A stretch of 64,000 nucleotides of DNA, taken from NCBI GenBank assembly GCA_021372695.1, contig JAJFTY010000219.1:47933-111932 (forward strand). The letters are read 5' to 3'. A program made the translations under genes and the position numbers. The number at the start of each line of letters is the position of its first letter. Position 1 is the first letter of the stretch. This document shows, piece by piece, positions 25,034 to 34,994 of this stretch. Source of the stretch: Deltaproteobacteria bacterium (GTDB taxonomy: Bacteria; Desulfobacterota; Syntrophia; Syntrophales; UBA5619). Below the pieces are notes generated by a model, which was not told where the DNA came from, made no database searches, and saw only the letters and a list, made by a program, of their open reading frames with translations.

Positions 25034-25516
25034 CTATCGCGGCTTGGGTGAGCGTCTCCGGAGCGTCTCCTGGAGCTCGTCAAGGAAAGCGGCCTGGCCC
25101 TTCAATATCTTACGATAGGCGTCATCGATCCCGAACCAGGCAGCCCGGTCCACCTCCGGAAACTGCTGCTCCCGTCCGGATTTCGGAGGCCACTCCATGG
25201 AAAAGAGGTTACTTCTGACCTTGGCCGCGTCCAGATCGCTGCGGAGCGCCCAGGCATAGACGAGTTTTCCGCTCGGTTGCCTCAGGAGTTCCAGGGGAAT
25301 CATCTCTCCGTCCGGAGTGAAGCCCGTCTCTTCCTCAAACTCACGTTTGGCGGCCAAAAGCGGTTCTTCGTCATCCCCGAACTCTCCCTTGGGGATGGAC
25401 CATGCTCCGTCATCCTTCCTGGCCCAGAGCGGACCTCCCGGATGGACCAAGAGCACCTCAAGGCATCCTGAGATCTCACGGAATAGAAGGAATCCGGCAC
25501 TTTTCCTGGACAACAC
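25034..25516 (-). CDS. Nudix hydrolase, diadenosine polyphosphate/8-oxo-dGTP type
   Basis: 160 residues. The Nudix box GEFGDDEEPLLAAKREFEEETGF (23 residues; positions about 43-65) is complete. The first strand SAGFLLFREISGCLEVLLVHPGGP and WSIPKGE are those of small NTP or Ap4A hydrolases. The specific substrate is not clear. It is the last gene of a minus-strand unit after the GGDEF and lipoprotein genes, 54 bases downstream, and is convergent with the other Nudix gene. Confidence 0.86.
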   Translation of the reverse strand: MLSRKSAGFLLFREISGCLEVLLVHPGGPLWARKDDGAWSIPKGEFGDDEEPLLAAKREFEEETGFTPDGEMIPLELLRQPSGKLVYAWALRSDLDAAKVRSNLFSMEWPPKSGREQQFPEVDRAAWFGIDDAYRKILKGQAAFLDELQETLRRRSPKPR

Positions 25517-25570
25517 CCGCCCCTCGAATCCATCTGAAAGAAGAACCCAATTCGCCGGAAAGACGCCGGG

Positions 25571-26143
25571 TCACCGCAGCATCCGATCCCGTCGTTCGAG
25601 TTCGATTTCGAGCGCTTTCAGCTTCTGGAGGTCCTGCCTGAGCTGTTCCTTCTCTTTTGCCAGCGTCACGGCCTCGGTCTGAAGCTTTTCGACCCGCTCC
25701 ATCAGTTCCCGGACTGTCTTCCTGAGGGTTTCGTTTTCCCGTGCCACCCTCTCTTTTTCCGCATCGGCCGTTTCCGCCAGGAGACGGTCGATGCGGTCAG
25801 CCTCCTGAAAGAGCTGCCACTCATCGATCAGCCGGATGAAGGCCTCCGCTGTCGCACGCCACCGCCCCTGCGGATAACGCTGGATGAGGGAGTCAAAGAT
25901 CGGGCGGGCTCTCGCCGGTTCCGGCCGATCCGGACGGTTGAGGAGATTCACCCCGACCAGGAGAAGTTCGAGCTCCTCCGACAGGCGCGGAGCTCTTTCC
26001 GGCGGCGGCACTACGACCACTTCGGCTTTTTCCACTTTTTCGGGCGGCGCCACGGCCTGCTGCTTCTCGATGACCGCAGGCGCCGGGGCACACCCCGCGA
26101 TCAGGAGCGCCGCGGCCATCCCGTATAAAATGGCCCTTCTCAT
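25571..26143 (-). CDS. Coiled-coil lipoprotein
   Basis: 190 residues with signal and lipobox (LLIAGC, Cys18), then a Pro/Val-rich linker (20-52), a helical middle that resembles a TPR-like segment (ARPIFDSLIQRYPQGRWRATAE), and a C-terminal coiled coil (about 120-190, rich in KEKEQLRQDLQKLKALE). No named family was recognised. It overlaps the upstream GGDEF gene by four bases, so the two are translated together. It may be a periplasmic partner of that sensor, which is inference. Confidence 0.78.
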   Translation of the reverse strand: MRRAILYGMAAALLIAGCAPAPAVIEKQQAVAPPEKVEKAEVVVVPPPERAPRLSEELELLLVGVNLLNRPDRPEPARARPIFDSLIQRYPQGRWRATAEAFIRLIDEWQLFQEADRIDRLLAETADAEKERVARENETLRKTVRELMERVEKLQTEAVTLAKEKEQLRQDLQKLKALEIELERRDRMLR

Positions 26144-27471
26144 GCCTTGCGAAGCTCCTTTTCCGTCACGCAGTTGCTGCCGGGCAGGGTTTTGGCGTAC
26201 TCCTTGAGCTCCGCCGCCGCCTCGGCCATCACGAGCGGACTCCGGAAGCGGGTGCCGTCGTCGGTGACGATGGCGATGGTCACGGTGATCAGCGGAAACG
26301 TCTGTGGCATCCCCTTCCGGTCCTTTCCGTGGAAAACCCCCTGCTCCCGGTCTCTTTCCGTGTAGAACTTCCGGATGCGCCCTTCAAAACCGGCCACGAC
26401 CCGGCGGCAGATCTCCTCGGCCCGCGACGGTACGGAGATGACCACGAAATCGTCGCCCCCGATATGGCCGAGAAAATCATCCTTCGCCGCCGCCTCTTTC
26501 ATCACGGCCGCCAGTAGCAGGGCAACCTCCTTGATCACCTCGCTGCCCCAGGCGTAGCCGTATTGATCGACAAAGGGCTTGAAATTGTCCAGGTCCACAT
26601 GGCACAGAGAGAAGGGGGTCTTCGCCTGAAGGCGCCGCCCGAGCTCCCGCTCGATCGCCATGTTCCCGGGAAGCCCGGTGAGCGGGCTGGCGTCAAGGTT
26701 CCGCTCCTCCAGGACCTTGAGGCGCCGGGCCATCTCGCCGAAGGCGTGGGCCAGGCTTCCGATTTCGTCGTCGCGTTTCAGCCCCAGATCATAATCGAAC
26801 TTTCCCTCGCCGATCACCGCCGTCGCCTTTTCGAGCCTCCCGAGCGGCCGGGAGATGTTGTAGGTGACGAGCAGAACGAGCAGAACGCCTACCGTCAGGC
26901 TGACCAGGCTGAGAACGACGGTCAGCCGAGACGCCTGCACGCCCTGCTCCTTGATCCGGGTCATTCGCGAATCGATCTCTCGTTCGGCCCTGGTCTGAAC
27001 GTCGCGGATGATCCGCGCCATCTCGTCGATCGCCTTGCGCCCCGCATCTTCGGAAAGAGCGCGGGCCTCTTCGGGATGGTTCTCCCCGACCAGTGCGATC
27101 TCCCGGGAGAAGACCGTCTCATGCGCGACGTGGAGGAGGGAGAGCCGGGAAATCGTCTTTTCGATGCCGGGCAAATTGTTCTTCTTGACCTGGGCGAGGA
27201 TGCGGCCGAATTCCCGGCTCCGCGACCAGTAGATCTCAACAAGCTTGGGGTCGCGGAGGATGATGTAGCGTTTCTCGGCGCTCTCCCGGGCGATCAGGCT
27301 GTCGATCAGCTTCTTGCTCTGCTCGACGACGGCGAAATCATCGTTGATGATCCGGTAGGTGAGGTCATTGAGCTGACGGAGGCTGAACACGGCATAGGCG
27401 CTCGCAAGCACGGTCAGGAGGGCCATCGCGAGATAGCTCAAGAGCAGCTTGCGGTAGATCGTCAACTTCAT
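26140..27471 (-). CDS. Membrane GGDEF protein with HAMP domain
   Basis: 443 residues: a first membrane segment (about 8-29), a periplasmic four-helix-type region (30-185), a second membrane segment (about 188-208, LSLVSLTVGVLLVLLVTYNIS), HAMP (210-262) and a GGDEF domain starting at SPLTGLPGN. The signature is GGDDF in HIGGDDFVVI, one residue off GGDEF, so cyclase activity is likely but unproven. The ATG at 27471 was chosen because the upstream frame has no homology and GGACGGGG precedes it. It heads an operon with the lipoprotein and a Nudix gene and is divergent from the Gate-domain gene. Confidence 0.85.
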   Translation of the reverse strand: MKLTIYRKLLLSYLAMALLTVLASAYAVFSLRQLNDLTYRIINDDFAVVEQSKKLIDSLIARESAEKRYIILRDPKLVEIYWSRSREFGRILAQVKKNNLPGIEKTISRLSLLHVAHETVFSREIALVGENHPEEARALSEDAGRKAIDEMARIIRDVQTRAEREIDSRMTRIKEQGVQASRLTVVLSLVSLTVGVLLVLLVTYNISRPLGRLEKATAVIGEGKFDYDLGLKRDDEIGSLAHAFGEMARRLKVLEERNLDASPLTGLPGNMAIERELGRRLQAKTPFSLCHVDLDNFKPFVDQYGYAWGSEVIKEVALLLAAVMKEAAAKDDFLGHIGGDDFVVISVPSRAEEICRRVVAGFEGRIRKFYTERDREQGVFHGKDRKGMPQTFPLITVTIAIVTDDGTRFRSPLVMAEAAAELKEYAKTLPGSNCVTEKELRKA

Positions 27472-27604
27472 CCCCGTCCCCCGAGACGCCGGATCCTGTC
27501 GTGAATTGTCGGGTAAAGTAGCATATCTGGCCGGTTTCCGCAAAGGGCAATCATTAATCCTTTTCATCTCCGCCCGGGATCTGGTAAGGAGAGTTCGGCC
27601 GCCG

Positions 27605-28600
27605 ATGGAGATGACGGTTCGCATAAGAAGGGATATCGGGGAAGAGATGGTCGCAGAGACAGAATTACGAATAAGACTGAAAGCAGGCACCTTCGCGGGG
27701 CTGAAGAAGGGGTGGGAGGGGTTCGTCTGGATGATGAAGATCGTCGTTCCGATTTCGCTTTTCACGGCGATCCTCGACTGGAGCGGCTTTCTCAATCATC
27801 TCGACTTCCTGCTCAAGCCCCTGATGGGGTGGCTCGACCTCCCGCCCGCGGCCGCCCTGCCGCTCATCGCCGGAATGCTGAGCTCGGTCTACGGCGGCAT
27901 TGCCGCGATGATCGTTCTCCCCTTCAGCACGGCCCAGATGACGCTCATGGCCGTCTTCATCATGACGGCCCATGCGTTCATCCAGGAGGGGATCATCCAG
28001 GGGCAGTCCGGGATTCACCCCCTGAAGGTGACGCTGGTCCGCATCGGGGCCGCCATCGTGACGGTCCTCTTGATGGTCCCCTTCGTGGGAAGCTCGACCG
28101 CGATGCCGGCCTTGGCAGGAGGCGCCCTGTCGGCAAGCCCCGGCTTCGTGGAGATGCTCCGGCACTGGGCGTGGACGACCTCCATGCTCATGGTCAAGAT
28201 CTTCGTCATCATCATGGCCCTCTTGACGCTCCTGGAGCTCCTGAAAGCCTTCGATCTGATCCATCCCTTCGTCCGGGCGCTCGGGCCGCTTCTCCGGGTC
28301 ATGGGCCTCGACCAGAAAGTGGGATTCCTCTGGATGACGGCGGTGATTTTCGGCCTCTCCTACGGCGGGGCGATCATCGTCGCCGAGGCCAAGAGCGGCC
28401 ATCTGAGCAAAGACGATCTGGAGCTCCTCCACCTCTCCATCGGGACGAACCATTCGATGGTCGAAGACCCCCCCCTGTTCCTGCCTCTCGGCATCCACCC
28501 GTTCTGGCTCTACGTCCCCCGTCTCCTGATGGCCATCCTGATCGTCCGGCTGGTGCGCCTCTATCAGCGCTACGGCCGCGGCGTCCAGACCAGCGCCTGA
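27605..28600 (+). CDS. Nucleoside recognition (Gate) domain membrane protein
   Basis: About 331 residues with eight to nine membrane segments and two Gate-type repeats. Landmarks are [53 protein letters not shown] and [12 protein letters not shown], in the pattern of SpoIIM/YjiH-like membrane proteins. The solute is not known. ATGs at 27605 and 27647 are both possible; 27605 has GGAGAG upstream. It is followed after 137 bases by the paaK promoter and is not obviously linked to paaK in function. Confidence 0.8.
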   Translation: MEMTVRIRRDIGEEMVAETELRIRLKAGTFAGLKKGWEGFVWMMKIVVPISLFTAILDWSGFLNHLDFLLKPLMGWLDLPPAAALPLIAGMLSSVYGGIAAMIVLPFSTAQMTLMAVFIMTAHAFIQEGIIQGQSGIHPLKVTLVRIGAAIVTVLLMVPFVGSSTAMPALAGGALSASPGFVEMLRHWAWTTSMLMVKIFVIIMALLTLLELLKAFDLIHPFVRALGPLLRVMGLDQKVGFLWMTAVIFGLSYGGAIIVAEAKSGHLSKDDLELLHLSIGTNHSMVEDPPLFLPLGIHPFWLYVPRLLMAILIVRLVRLYQRYGRGVQTSA

Positions 28601-28630
28601 GCCGGTGCGGGCGCCGCGGGAAAAGGTGTC

Positions 28631-28659
28631 TTGCCCCGGGAAATCACATCTGTTATAAA
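28631..28659 (+). promoter_or_regulatory. Promoter of paaK-ACT
   Basis: TTGCCC (28631-28636) and TATAAA (28654-28659) are 17 bases apart, about 80 bases before the paaK start. Confidence 0.55.
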
Positions 28660-28737
28660 CGTTCCCTAAGGCAGGATTGCGTTAGGTCCATCCTGCATCT
28701 GGAGCGGTCTAAAGACAAAGGAGAGGGAGGGGGTTCC

Positions 28738-30045
28738 ATGATCTACAATGAAGAGTTCGAGACACTGCCGCGAGAGGTGCTCGAAGCACTGCAATTGAAG
28801 AGGCTCAAACAGGTCGTCCAGCGGGTCTACCACACCGTCGGCTTCTACCGCAGGTCCTTCGACCAGGCCGGCGTCTCGCCCGACGACATCAAAACCCTGG
28901 ACGATCTCAAGCGGTTTCCGTTCACCACCAAGCAGGACCTCCGGGACAACTACCCCTTCGGCATGTTCGCGGTACCCATGAGCAGCGTCGTGCGCCTCCA
29001 CGCCTCCTCCGGAACGACCGGCCGCTCGACCGTCGTGGGATACACCAAGCGGGACATCGACACATGGTCCGAGCTGATAGCCCGCTGCTTCGTCGCCGCG
29101 GGGCTCACCAAGAACGACATACTCCACAACGCCTACGGGTACGGCCTCTTCACCGGGGGCTTGGGGGCCCATTACGGGGCCGAGAGGCTGGGCGCGAGCG
29201 TCATCCCCATGTCCGGCGGCAACACGAAGCGGCAGATCATGATCCTCCAGGATTTCGGCCCGACCGCCATCTGCTGCACCCCCTCCTACGCGCTGAACCT
29301 GGCGGAGCAGGGCACGGCCATGGGCGTGGACATGAGGTCGCTCAAGCTCCGCGTCGGCATCTTCGGCGCCGAGCCCTGGAGCGAGAAGATGCGGCAGGAG
29401 ATCGAAAGCGCCCTCAACATCACGGCGCTCAACATCTTCGGCCTCTCCGAAATCATGGGTCCGGGGGTTGCGATGGAGTGCCTGGAGGGGCGCCAGGGCA
29501 TGCACATCTTCGAAGACCACTTCCTGGTCGAGACGATCAATCCCGAAACCGGTGCCGTGCTGCCCCCCGGCGAAGAGGGGGAACTGGTCTTCACGACCAT
29601 CACGAAGGAGGCCTTCCCGCTCGTCCGCTACCGGACGCGGGACATCTCCCGCCTGATGACGGAACCCTGCCGATGCGGCCGCACCCTTCACCGGATGGAT
29701 CGCGTCATGGGGCGAAGCGACGACATGCTGATCATCCGGGGGGTGAACGTCTTCCCCTCGCAGATCGAGGCGATCCTCCTGGCGATCAAGGGGGTAGAGC
29801 CCCATTACCAGCTCATCGTGGACCGCGCCGGCAACCTCGACACCCTCGAAATCCAGGTCGAGGTCGGCGAGCAGATCTTCGCCAACGCCGACGAAGTCAA
29901 GGTTCTCCAGAACATGGAGCGTCGGATCGTCAAGGATGTCAAGGACTACCTCGGGGTTTCGGCCAAGGTCAAGCTGGTGGAGCCCAAGACCCTCCAGCGG
30001 TCCGAAGGCAAGGCCAGCCGCGTTGTGGACAAACGCCATATCTAG
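28738..30045 (+). CDS. paaK: Phenylacetate-CoA ligase
   Basis: 435 residues, AMP-forming. It makes phenylacetyl-CoA (or another aryl-acyl-CoA) from acid, CoA and ATP. Signs: the P-loop SSGTTGRST at 90-98, [34 protein letters not shown], and the C-terminal [20 protein letters not shown] with the family's hinge. The ATG at 28738 follows AAAGGAGAGGGAGG. Together with the ACT gene that follows, it forms the paaK-ACT pair common in anaerobes that oxidise aromatic amino acids via 2-oxoacid oxidoreductases. Confidence 0.93.
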   Translation: MIYNEEFETLPREVLEALQLKRLKQVVQRVYHTVGFYRRSFDQAGVSPDDIKTLDDLKRFPFTTKQDLRDNYPFGMFAVPMSSVVRLHASSGTTGRSTVVGYTKRDIDTWSELIARCFVAAGLTKNDILHNAYGYGLFTGGLGAHYGAERLGASVIPMSGGNTKRQIMILQDFGPTAICCTPSYALNLAEQGTAMGVDMRSLKLRVGIFGAEPWSEKMRQEIESALNITALNIFGLSEIMGPGVAMECLEGRQGMHIFEDHFLVETINPETGAVLPPGEEGELVFTTITKEAFPLVRYRTRDISRLMTEPCRCGRTLHRMDRVMGRSDDMLIIRGVNVFPSQIEAILLAIKGVEPHYQLIVDRAGNLDTLEIQVEVGEQIFANADEVKVLQNMERRIVKDVKDYLGVSAKVKLVEPKTLQRSEGKASRVVDKRHI

Positions 30046-30098
30046 ATGAACGGCTCTTCTTCCGGGACGACCGGGAGGCTTAAACCAAGGGGGTTGCG

Positions 30099-30530
30099 AT
30101 GAAGGTAGAACAGATTTCCGTATTCCTGGAAAACAGGCCGGGGGGATTGGAGCAGGTCACCGGGATTTTGAAGGATGCCGGGATCAATATCCGGACGCTC
30201 ACGCTCGCGGACACCTCCGATTTCGGGATTCTCCGCATGATCGTCAACGACGTGGAGAAGGCCGTCGGCGTGCTCAAGGAGCAGGGGCTCCGCGTCAGCC
30301 GGACCATTGTCGTGGCCGTCGAGGTGCCCGACCGTCCGGGCGGCCTCCACGGGATCCTCCAGGTCGTTGCCCAGGAGGGGATCAACGTGGAGTACCTCTA
30401 CGCCTTCGTGGAGCGGAGCGGCGAGAACGCCGTGATGATCTTCCGGTTCGACGCCCCGGACAAGGCGATCGCCGCCCTCGAGCGAAACGGGCTCACGGTC
30501 CTGCCGGGGTCGAAGCTGTACGGGCTATAG
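30099..30530 (+). CDS. Tandem ACT-domain protein
   Basis: 143 residues, two ACT domains (1-68 and 70-143), each with the PGGL turn ([14 protein letters not shown] and [14 protein letters not shown]). ACT pairs bind amino acids and alter the activity of a partner enzyme. Its place 53 bases after paaK suggests that it senses an aromatic amino acid for that ligase; this pairing is common in related genomes. A terminator follows at 30621. Confidence 0.88.
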   Translation: MKVEQISVFLENRPGGLEQVTGILKDAGINIRTLTLADTSDFGILRMIVNDVEKAVGVLKEQGLRVSRTIVVAVEVPDRPGGLHGILQVVAQEGINVEYLYAFVERSGENAVMIFRFDAPDKAIAALERNGLTVLPGSKLYGL

Positions 30531-30620
30531 GACCGTCTTGGCCCTGCCGTGGCGCACTGAAATGCCGGGAAACCGCCAGGCCCACGCGCACCCGCCCGGG
30601 ACAACACGCGGACAAAGCAA

Positions 30621-30653
30621 GGGGGAGGATGCCCGCATCCTCCCCCCGTTTTA
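30621..30653 (+). terminator. Rho-independent terminator of paaK-ACT
   Basis: GGGGGAGGATG and CATCCTCCCCC form an 11-bp stem with loop CCCG (30632-30635), followed by CGTTTTAT. It is the best terminator in the window. Confidence 0.85.
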
Positions 30654-30720
30654 TATCAGGCGCATGCTCGTTCCCGAGCCGGATTCCCGCTGCGAAATAT
30701 CCGGCTCGGTTAACGAAACC

Positions 30721-32007
30721 TCAGTGTTTGAATGCCCGCTGGCCCGTGAGCACCATCGTGACCCCCGCGTCGTTGCACGCCTCGATCACCTCCCAGTCGC
30801 GCATAGAGCCGCCCGGCTGGACCACGGCGGTCACCCCCTGCCGGATCCCCACGTCGACGCCGTCCCGGAAGGGGAAGAAGGCGTCCGAAACCATGGCCGA
30901 ACCGATCAGCCCCGCCTTGGCGGCCTGGGTATCGGCGTCGATCCCCTCCTTCTCCGCTTTCGGGCGGCTCCCCTTTTCGATGGCCAGTTCGAGGTCTTTG
31001 TAGGGGATGCCGTACCGCTCGAAGCAGCGCGCGTCGGCGTATTTCTGGTAGGCCTTGTAGACCGCGATCTCCGCGACGCCGACGCGATCCTGTTCGCCCG
31101 TGCCGATGCCGACCGTGCAACCGTCTTTGACGTAGATCACCGAATTGGAGGTCACCCCCTGCTCGACGAACCAGCCGAAGAGGAGATCCTGCATCTCCCG
31201 GTCCGTCGGCGGCCGCTTGATCTTGTACGTCTTGTCCTTGTAAGTGGTCTCGGCGATCATCAGGTCCGCCGCCCCCTTGACCTTGTTGAGCGGCGACTGC
31301 TGGACGATGATTCCTCCGTCGATCAGGGACTTGATGTCCACGAAGCGCCGGGTGAGGTACTCGGTCAGGCGGTCGATCTTCGCGAGCTGGATGATCCGCA
31401 GGTTGGCCCGCCCCTTGAGAATCGCGAGGGCACCCTCCTCGTAGTCCGGGGCTCCGACGACCTCGAGGTAGTTTTCAGCCACGAGGACAGCGGTTTCCTT
31501 GTCCATGGGCCGGTTCAGGACCAGGCAGCCGCCGAAGGCCGCGATCCGGTCCGCGCGGTTCGCCCGCCGGTACGCCTCGACCAGCGAGCCGCCGTAGGCC
31601 ACGCCGCAGGGGTTGTTGTGCTTGAGGATGGCAGCGGCCGGCTTGTCCATCAGGTATTTCATGATGTTCAGGCCGTTGTCCAGATCGGTCAGGTTGGTCT
31701 TGCCGGGATGCTTCCCCTCCTGCAGCATGTCCTCCTCACGGATGGCGCTGACCAGGCCGTTTCCCGGATCGATGAAGCGGCACCCCCCGAGGACCAGGTT
31801 TCCGCCCACCAGCTCGTACAGCGCGGCCTCCTGCCCAGGATTCTCGCCGTAGCGGAGCCCCTTCTCGATGAGCTCGCCCTTGGCGTCGGGAAACTTCCAG
31901 GTCCGCTTCCGGTAGGTCAGTTCCTGATCGCCGAACACCATGCGCAGGGAATCGGGGAAGTGGTCCTCCATGACGGTTCGGTACATCTTCTTCAAGTCTT
32001 CGGCCAT
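30721..32007 (-). CDS. AICAR transformylase, stand-alone (PurH C-terminal domain type)
   Basis: 428 residues of the AICAR formyltransferase domain only. It transfers the formyl group of 10-formyl-THF to AICAR in purine synthesis. Visible: LRYGENPGQ (51-59), the catalytic pair K129-H130 in ILKHNNPCG, DPGNGLVSA and the C-terminal VVQPGGSMRD. The N-terminal IMP cyclohydrolase domain of bifunctional PurH (about 200 residues) is absent, so closure to IMP needs another enzyme. GAAGAGGAGAG precedes the ATG at 32007. It follows rtcB by 73 bases on the same strand. Confidence 0.88.
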   Translation of the reverse strand: MAEDLKKMYRTVMEDHFPDSLRMVFGDQELTYRKRTWKFPDAKGELIEKGLRYGENPGQEAALYELVGGNLVLGGCRFIDPGNGLVSAIREEDMLQEGKHPGKTNLTDLDNGLNIMKYLMDKPAAAILKHNNPCGVAYGGSLVEAYRRANRADRIAAFGGCLVLNRPMDKETAVLVAENYLEVVGAPDYEEGALAILKGRANLRIIQLAKIDRLTEYLTRRFVDIKSLIDGGIIVQQSPLNKVKGAADLMIAETTYKDKTYKIKRPPTDREMQDLLFGWFVEQGVTSNSVIYVKDGCTVGIGTGEQDRVGVAEIAVYKAYQKYADARCFERYGIPYKDLELAIEKGSRPKAEKEGIDADTQAAKAGLIGSAMVSDAFFPFRDGVDVGIRQGVTAVVQPGGSMRDWEVIEACNDAGVTMVLTGQRAFKH

Positions 32008-32080
32008 GTTCTCTCCTCTTCTGTCAAAGTATTTGCGACCCTTTTTAGGACACAAGCGCCCCGGAAATCAAATGAATTTC

Positions 32081-33520
32081 CTAACCCTTGATGCAGCCGA
32101 CGGCGCGGAGCCGGGCCACCCTCCGGGAGAGGCCCGCGCCCTGGACGACCTCGATAACGTCGTCCAGCTTTTTGTAGGCCTCGGGGATCTCCTCCATCAG
32201 CGTCCCCTTCGCCGGGGACATGACGATCACGCCGCGCGCCTCCATCTCCTTCAGGATCGACCGGCCGCGGCTCGCCTTGACGGCCCGCTTTCGGCTCATC
32301 ACCCGGCCCGCCCCATGACAGGTGCTCCCGAAACTCTCCTGAAAGGCCTGCTCGGTCCCGGCCAGGACATAGGAGCCGGTCCCCATGTCCCCGGGGATCA
32401 GGACCGGCTGTCCCACGGTCCGGTAAGCCTGCGGGACGGACGGGTGGCCCGGCGGAAAGGCCCGGGTCGCCCCCTTCCGGTGGACGCAGAGGCGGGTCTC
32501 CTCTCCGTCGACCGGGAGCTTCTCGACCTTGGCGATGTTGTGGCAGACGTCGTACAGAAGCCTCATCCCCAGCTGCCGCGGCCCCTTCCCGAGTGTCCGC
32601 TCGAAGACCTCGCGCGTGCGGTGCATCAGGATCTGACGGTTTGCCCAGGCATAGTTGGCCGCGCAGGCCATGGCCGCGAGGTACTCCTGACCCCGGGCTG
32701 AATTGAGCCGGGCGCAGGCGAGCTGCCGGTCCGGAAGGGGCCCGATCTCGTCGAGATGCTTGACCATCCGGACCAGGTAGTCGTCGCAGACCTGGTAGCC
32801 GAAGCCCCGGGAGCCGGTGTGGATCAGCACGCAGATCTGGTCCGGGAACAGACCGAAAGCCGCGGCGGTTTTCTCGTCGAAGAGCTCCTCGACCACCTCG
32901 ACCTCGAGAAAATGGTTTCCCGATCCGAGGGTGCCGAGCTGGTCCTTCCCCCGCTCCAGGGCCCGTTCGCTGACCGTCGCGGGATCGGCCCCCGCCATCG
33001 TCCCCCCGTCCTCCGTCGTCTCCAGGTCGGCCGCCTCGCCGTACCCCTGGCGGACCGCCCAGGCCGCTCCGTCCACCATGGCCTGGCGCTCCTCCTTCGG
33101 GGAGAGTTTGAGCGGGCCCCGCGAGCCGACGCCCGAGGGGATGTGCTGGAAGAGGGCCGCGACCAGTCCCCTCATGCGGTCGCGGATCTCCTCGTGGCGC
33201 AGGCGGGTGGTCACGAGCCGGCAGCCGCAGTTGATGTCATAGCCGACCCCGCCGGGCGAGACCACCCCTTCGTCCATGTCGAAGGCCGCGACCCCCCCGA
33301 TGGGGAAGCCGTACCCCCAGTGCATGTCCGGCATGGCAAGCGAAGCCTTGACGATGCCCGGCAGATGGGCGACATTCGCCACCTGCTGCGGACCCTCGTC
33401 GCCCCCCATCCCCTTCATCAGCTTTTCGCTCGTGTAGAGGAGGCCTGGAACGCGCATCCCGCCCGTCCGGGGGATCTCCCAGCGCCACGCGTCGATTTTG
33501 CGAAAAAGAGTGGCGGTCAT
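32081..33520 (-). CDS. rtcB: RNA-splicing ligase RtcB
   Basis: 479 residues. RtcB joins 2',3'-cyclic phosphate and 5'-OH RNA ends with GTP and Mn2+. Active-site positions agree with the Pyrococcus enzyme: D95 and C98 (GYDINCG), H203 (GSGNHFLE), H234 (IHTGSRGFG), H327, H402 (CHGAGR) and a lysine at the last-but-one residue. The ATG at 33520 has GAGAGG upstream. Archease, its activator, is the next gene upstream, 106 bases away; a CCCTCCCC/GGGGAGGG stem (33578-33610) lies in that gap. Confidence 0.95.
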   Translation of the reverse strand: MTATLFRKIDAWRWEIPRTGGMRVPGLLYTSEKLMKGMGGDEGPQQVANVAHLPGIVKASLAMPDMHWGYGFPIGGVAAFDMDEGVVSPGGVGYDINCGCRLVTTRLRHEEIRDRMRGLVAALFQHIPSGVGSRGPLKLSPKEERQAMVDGAAWAVRQGYGEAADLETTEDGGTMAGADPATVSERALERGKDQLGTLGSGNHFLEVEVVEELFDEKTAAAFGLFPDQICVLIHTGSRGFGYQVCDDYLVRMVKHLDEIGPLPDRQLACARLNSARGQEYLAAMACAANYAWANRQILMHRTREVFERTLGKGPRQLGMRLLYDVCHNIAKVEKLPVDGEETRLCVHRKGATRAFPPGHPSVPQAYRTVGQPVLIPGDMGTGSYVLAGTEQAFQESFGSTCHGAGRVMSRKRAVKASRGRSILKEMEARGVIVMSPAKGTLMEEIPEAYKKLDDVIEVVQGAGLSRRVARLRAVGCIKG

Positions 33521-33626
33521 GATGACTTTCCTCTCGACAAACAAATCCTGACAACGACTGCCCAGAAAGCAATTTTTCCCTCCCCCGGCGGGAGAAGACG
33601 AAGGGGAGGGGGTCGCTCCGAAGCCG

Positions 33627-34043
33627 TCAGATATCGAACACCACCTGCGCCGCATATCCCCCATCGGTTGTCTGGCGAAGCTCGCTCCGGTGGTAGGTGA
33701 CCGCCTTGATCTCCCGGACGATCCGGTGCCGCGCCGGGTCGAATTTCTCGCCCGTCAGGACGGCCGTGATCCTCGCGGGCGTCACCTCCCGGATGGAGCA
33801 GCGCTTCATCAAGAAACCCTCCCCGTTCCAGGCGTAGAGTACCTCCCGGAGAAAGTTGATCAGGAGATCCGTGGGGTTCTCACCCTCGACCTCTACCGCG
33901 CGCGACTGCCCCGCCCGGACGGAGCGAAGATCCGTCAAAAGGGCGAAGAGGGCATGGGCGGCCTCCGCGTAGAGCTCCTCCAGCGTCGCAGCCGTCACCT
34001 CGATGCCGAGGTCGGCGGTATGGTCGAAGACACGGTAGGCCAT
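33627..34043 (-). CDS. Archease
   Basis: 138 residues of the archease family: the FDHTADLGIEV start, TLEELYAEAAHALFALL, INFLREVLYAW and KAVTYH near the end, with the conserved acidic residues (D7, D11 region) that place metal. Archease speeds RtcB guanylation and restores multiple turnovers. It starts three bases after the end of the MBL gene and ends 106 bases before rtcB, so the three are probably one transcript. Confidence 0.92.
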   Translation of the reverse strand: MAYRVFDHTADLGIEVTAATLEELYAEAAHALFALLTDLRSVRAGQSRAVEVEGENPTDLLINFLREVLYAWNGEGFLMKRCSIREVTPARITAVLTGEKFDPARHRIVREIKAVTYHRSELRQTTDGGYAAQVVFDI

Positions 34044-34046
34044 CCC

Positions 34047-34778
34047 TCAAGGCATCCGCCGGATCCGGATCTCGATCCCCTTCTCATCCTTCAGGAGCGG
34101 CAGGAGCTTCGCCGTGTCGGTGTCCGTGGTGTGGTAGGGGTAGAGGACCTTCGGCTTCACCATCCGGGCCGCGTCGGCCACCATCTCCGGGGTCATCGTG
34201 TAAGGGAGGTTCATCGGCAGGAAGGCAATGTCGATCTGCCTGAGCTTCTTCATCTCCGGAATGTTCTCGGTATCACCGGCCACATAGACCCGTTTGTCCC
34301 CGAAGGTCAGGATGTAGCCGTTGCCGACCCCCTTGGGATGGAAGGGCATGCCGGGAGAGCGCATGTGAACGAAGTTGTAGGCTGCAACGGCCTCGATCCG
34401 GATGCCGTCGATCGTCGTCTCTTCCCCATTTTTCAGGGCAATCCCGCCTTTCTGCTGGGCGGCCGCGGACGGGTTCAGGACCACTTTCGTCCGGGCTTTG
34501 CTGAGCTGCGCGATCAGTTTCGGGTCGAAATGGTCCCCGTGTTCATGGCCGACCAGGATGAGATCGGCCTTCGGAAGCCCGCCGAAATCCCCGTATTGGC
34601 CGACCGGATCGTTGAAAATCACCTTCCCGCCGAACTCGAACATCAGCGAGGAATGTCCGATGAAGGTGACTTTGAGATCCCCGGCTGCGGTCGGCAGGAG
34701 GTCCGTCTCGAAGGTCCCGGCAGCCCCCGCCGGCGCCGCCATCGCGGCGCAAAGGGCCAATCCTAAGAATGTCTTCAT
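34047..34778 (-). CDS. Exported metallo-beta-lactamase-fold hydrolase
   Basis: 243 residues with a signal peptide (1-20, cleavage near APAGAAG) and the MBL metal motif GHEHGDHFD near 78-86, then HSSL, VAGDTENI and the YPYHTTD end. It belongs to the UlaG/RomA-like branch with unknown substrate. It is the first gene of the archease-rtcB unit. Because it is exported, a direct part in RNA repair is unlikely. Confidence 0.85.
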   Translation of the reverse strand: MKTFLGLALCAAMAAPAGAAGTFETDLLPTAAGDLKVTFIGHSSLMFEFGGKVIFNDPVGQYGDFGGLPKADLILVGHEHGDHFDPKLIAQLSKARTKVVLNPSAAAQQKGGIALKNGEETTIDGIRIEAVAAYNFVHMRSPGMPFHPKGVGNGYILTFGDKRVYVAGDTENIPEMKKLRQIDIAFLPMNLPYTMTPEMVADAARMVKPKVLYPYHTTDTDTAKLLPLLKDEKGIEIRIRRMP

Positions 34779-34994
34779 TTTCTTTCTCCTTCCTGAGATT
34801 GGATTTGGTCTCTACACGACCGATTTGTAAAGAGTCTGGAGCGGTTGAAATCCGCATGGCGTTGACCAGAGGGTGCGGACGGGTTTGAGTATAATGGCAG
34901 GCATGCCGTCAGTCAAGGCGGATCAGCGGAGATTTCGGTTTGCCGGCGTGCCTCTCCATGTTACACTCCAAGCACCCTATTCAAGGAGGTCCTT

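Noticed and set aside
34862..34895. TTGACC and a perfect TATAAT before the LEA-like gene
   Set aside because: The spacing is 22 bases, too long for a normal sigma70 promoter; the TATAAT alone may act, but the pair is not convincing.
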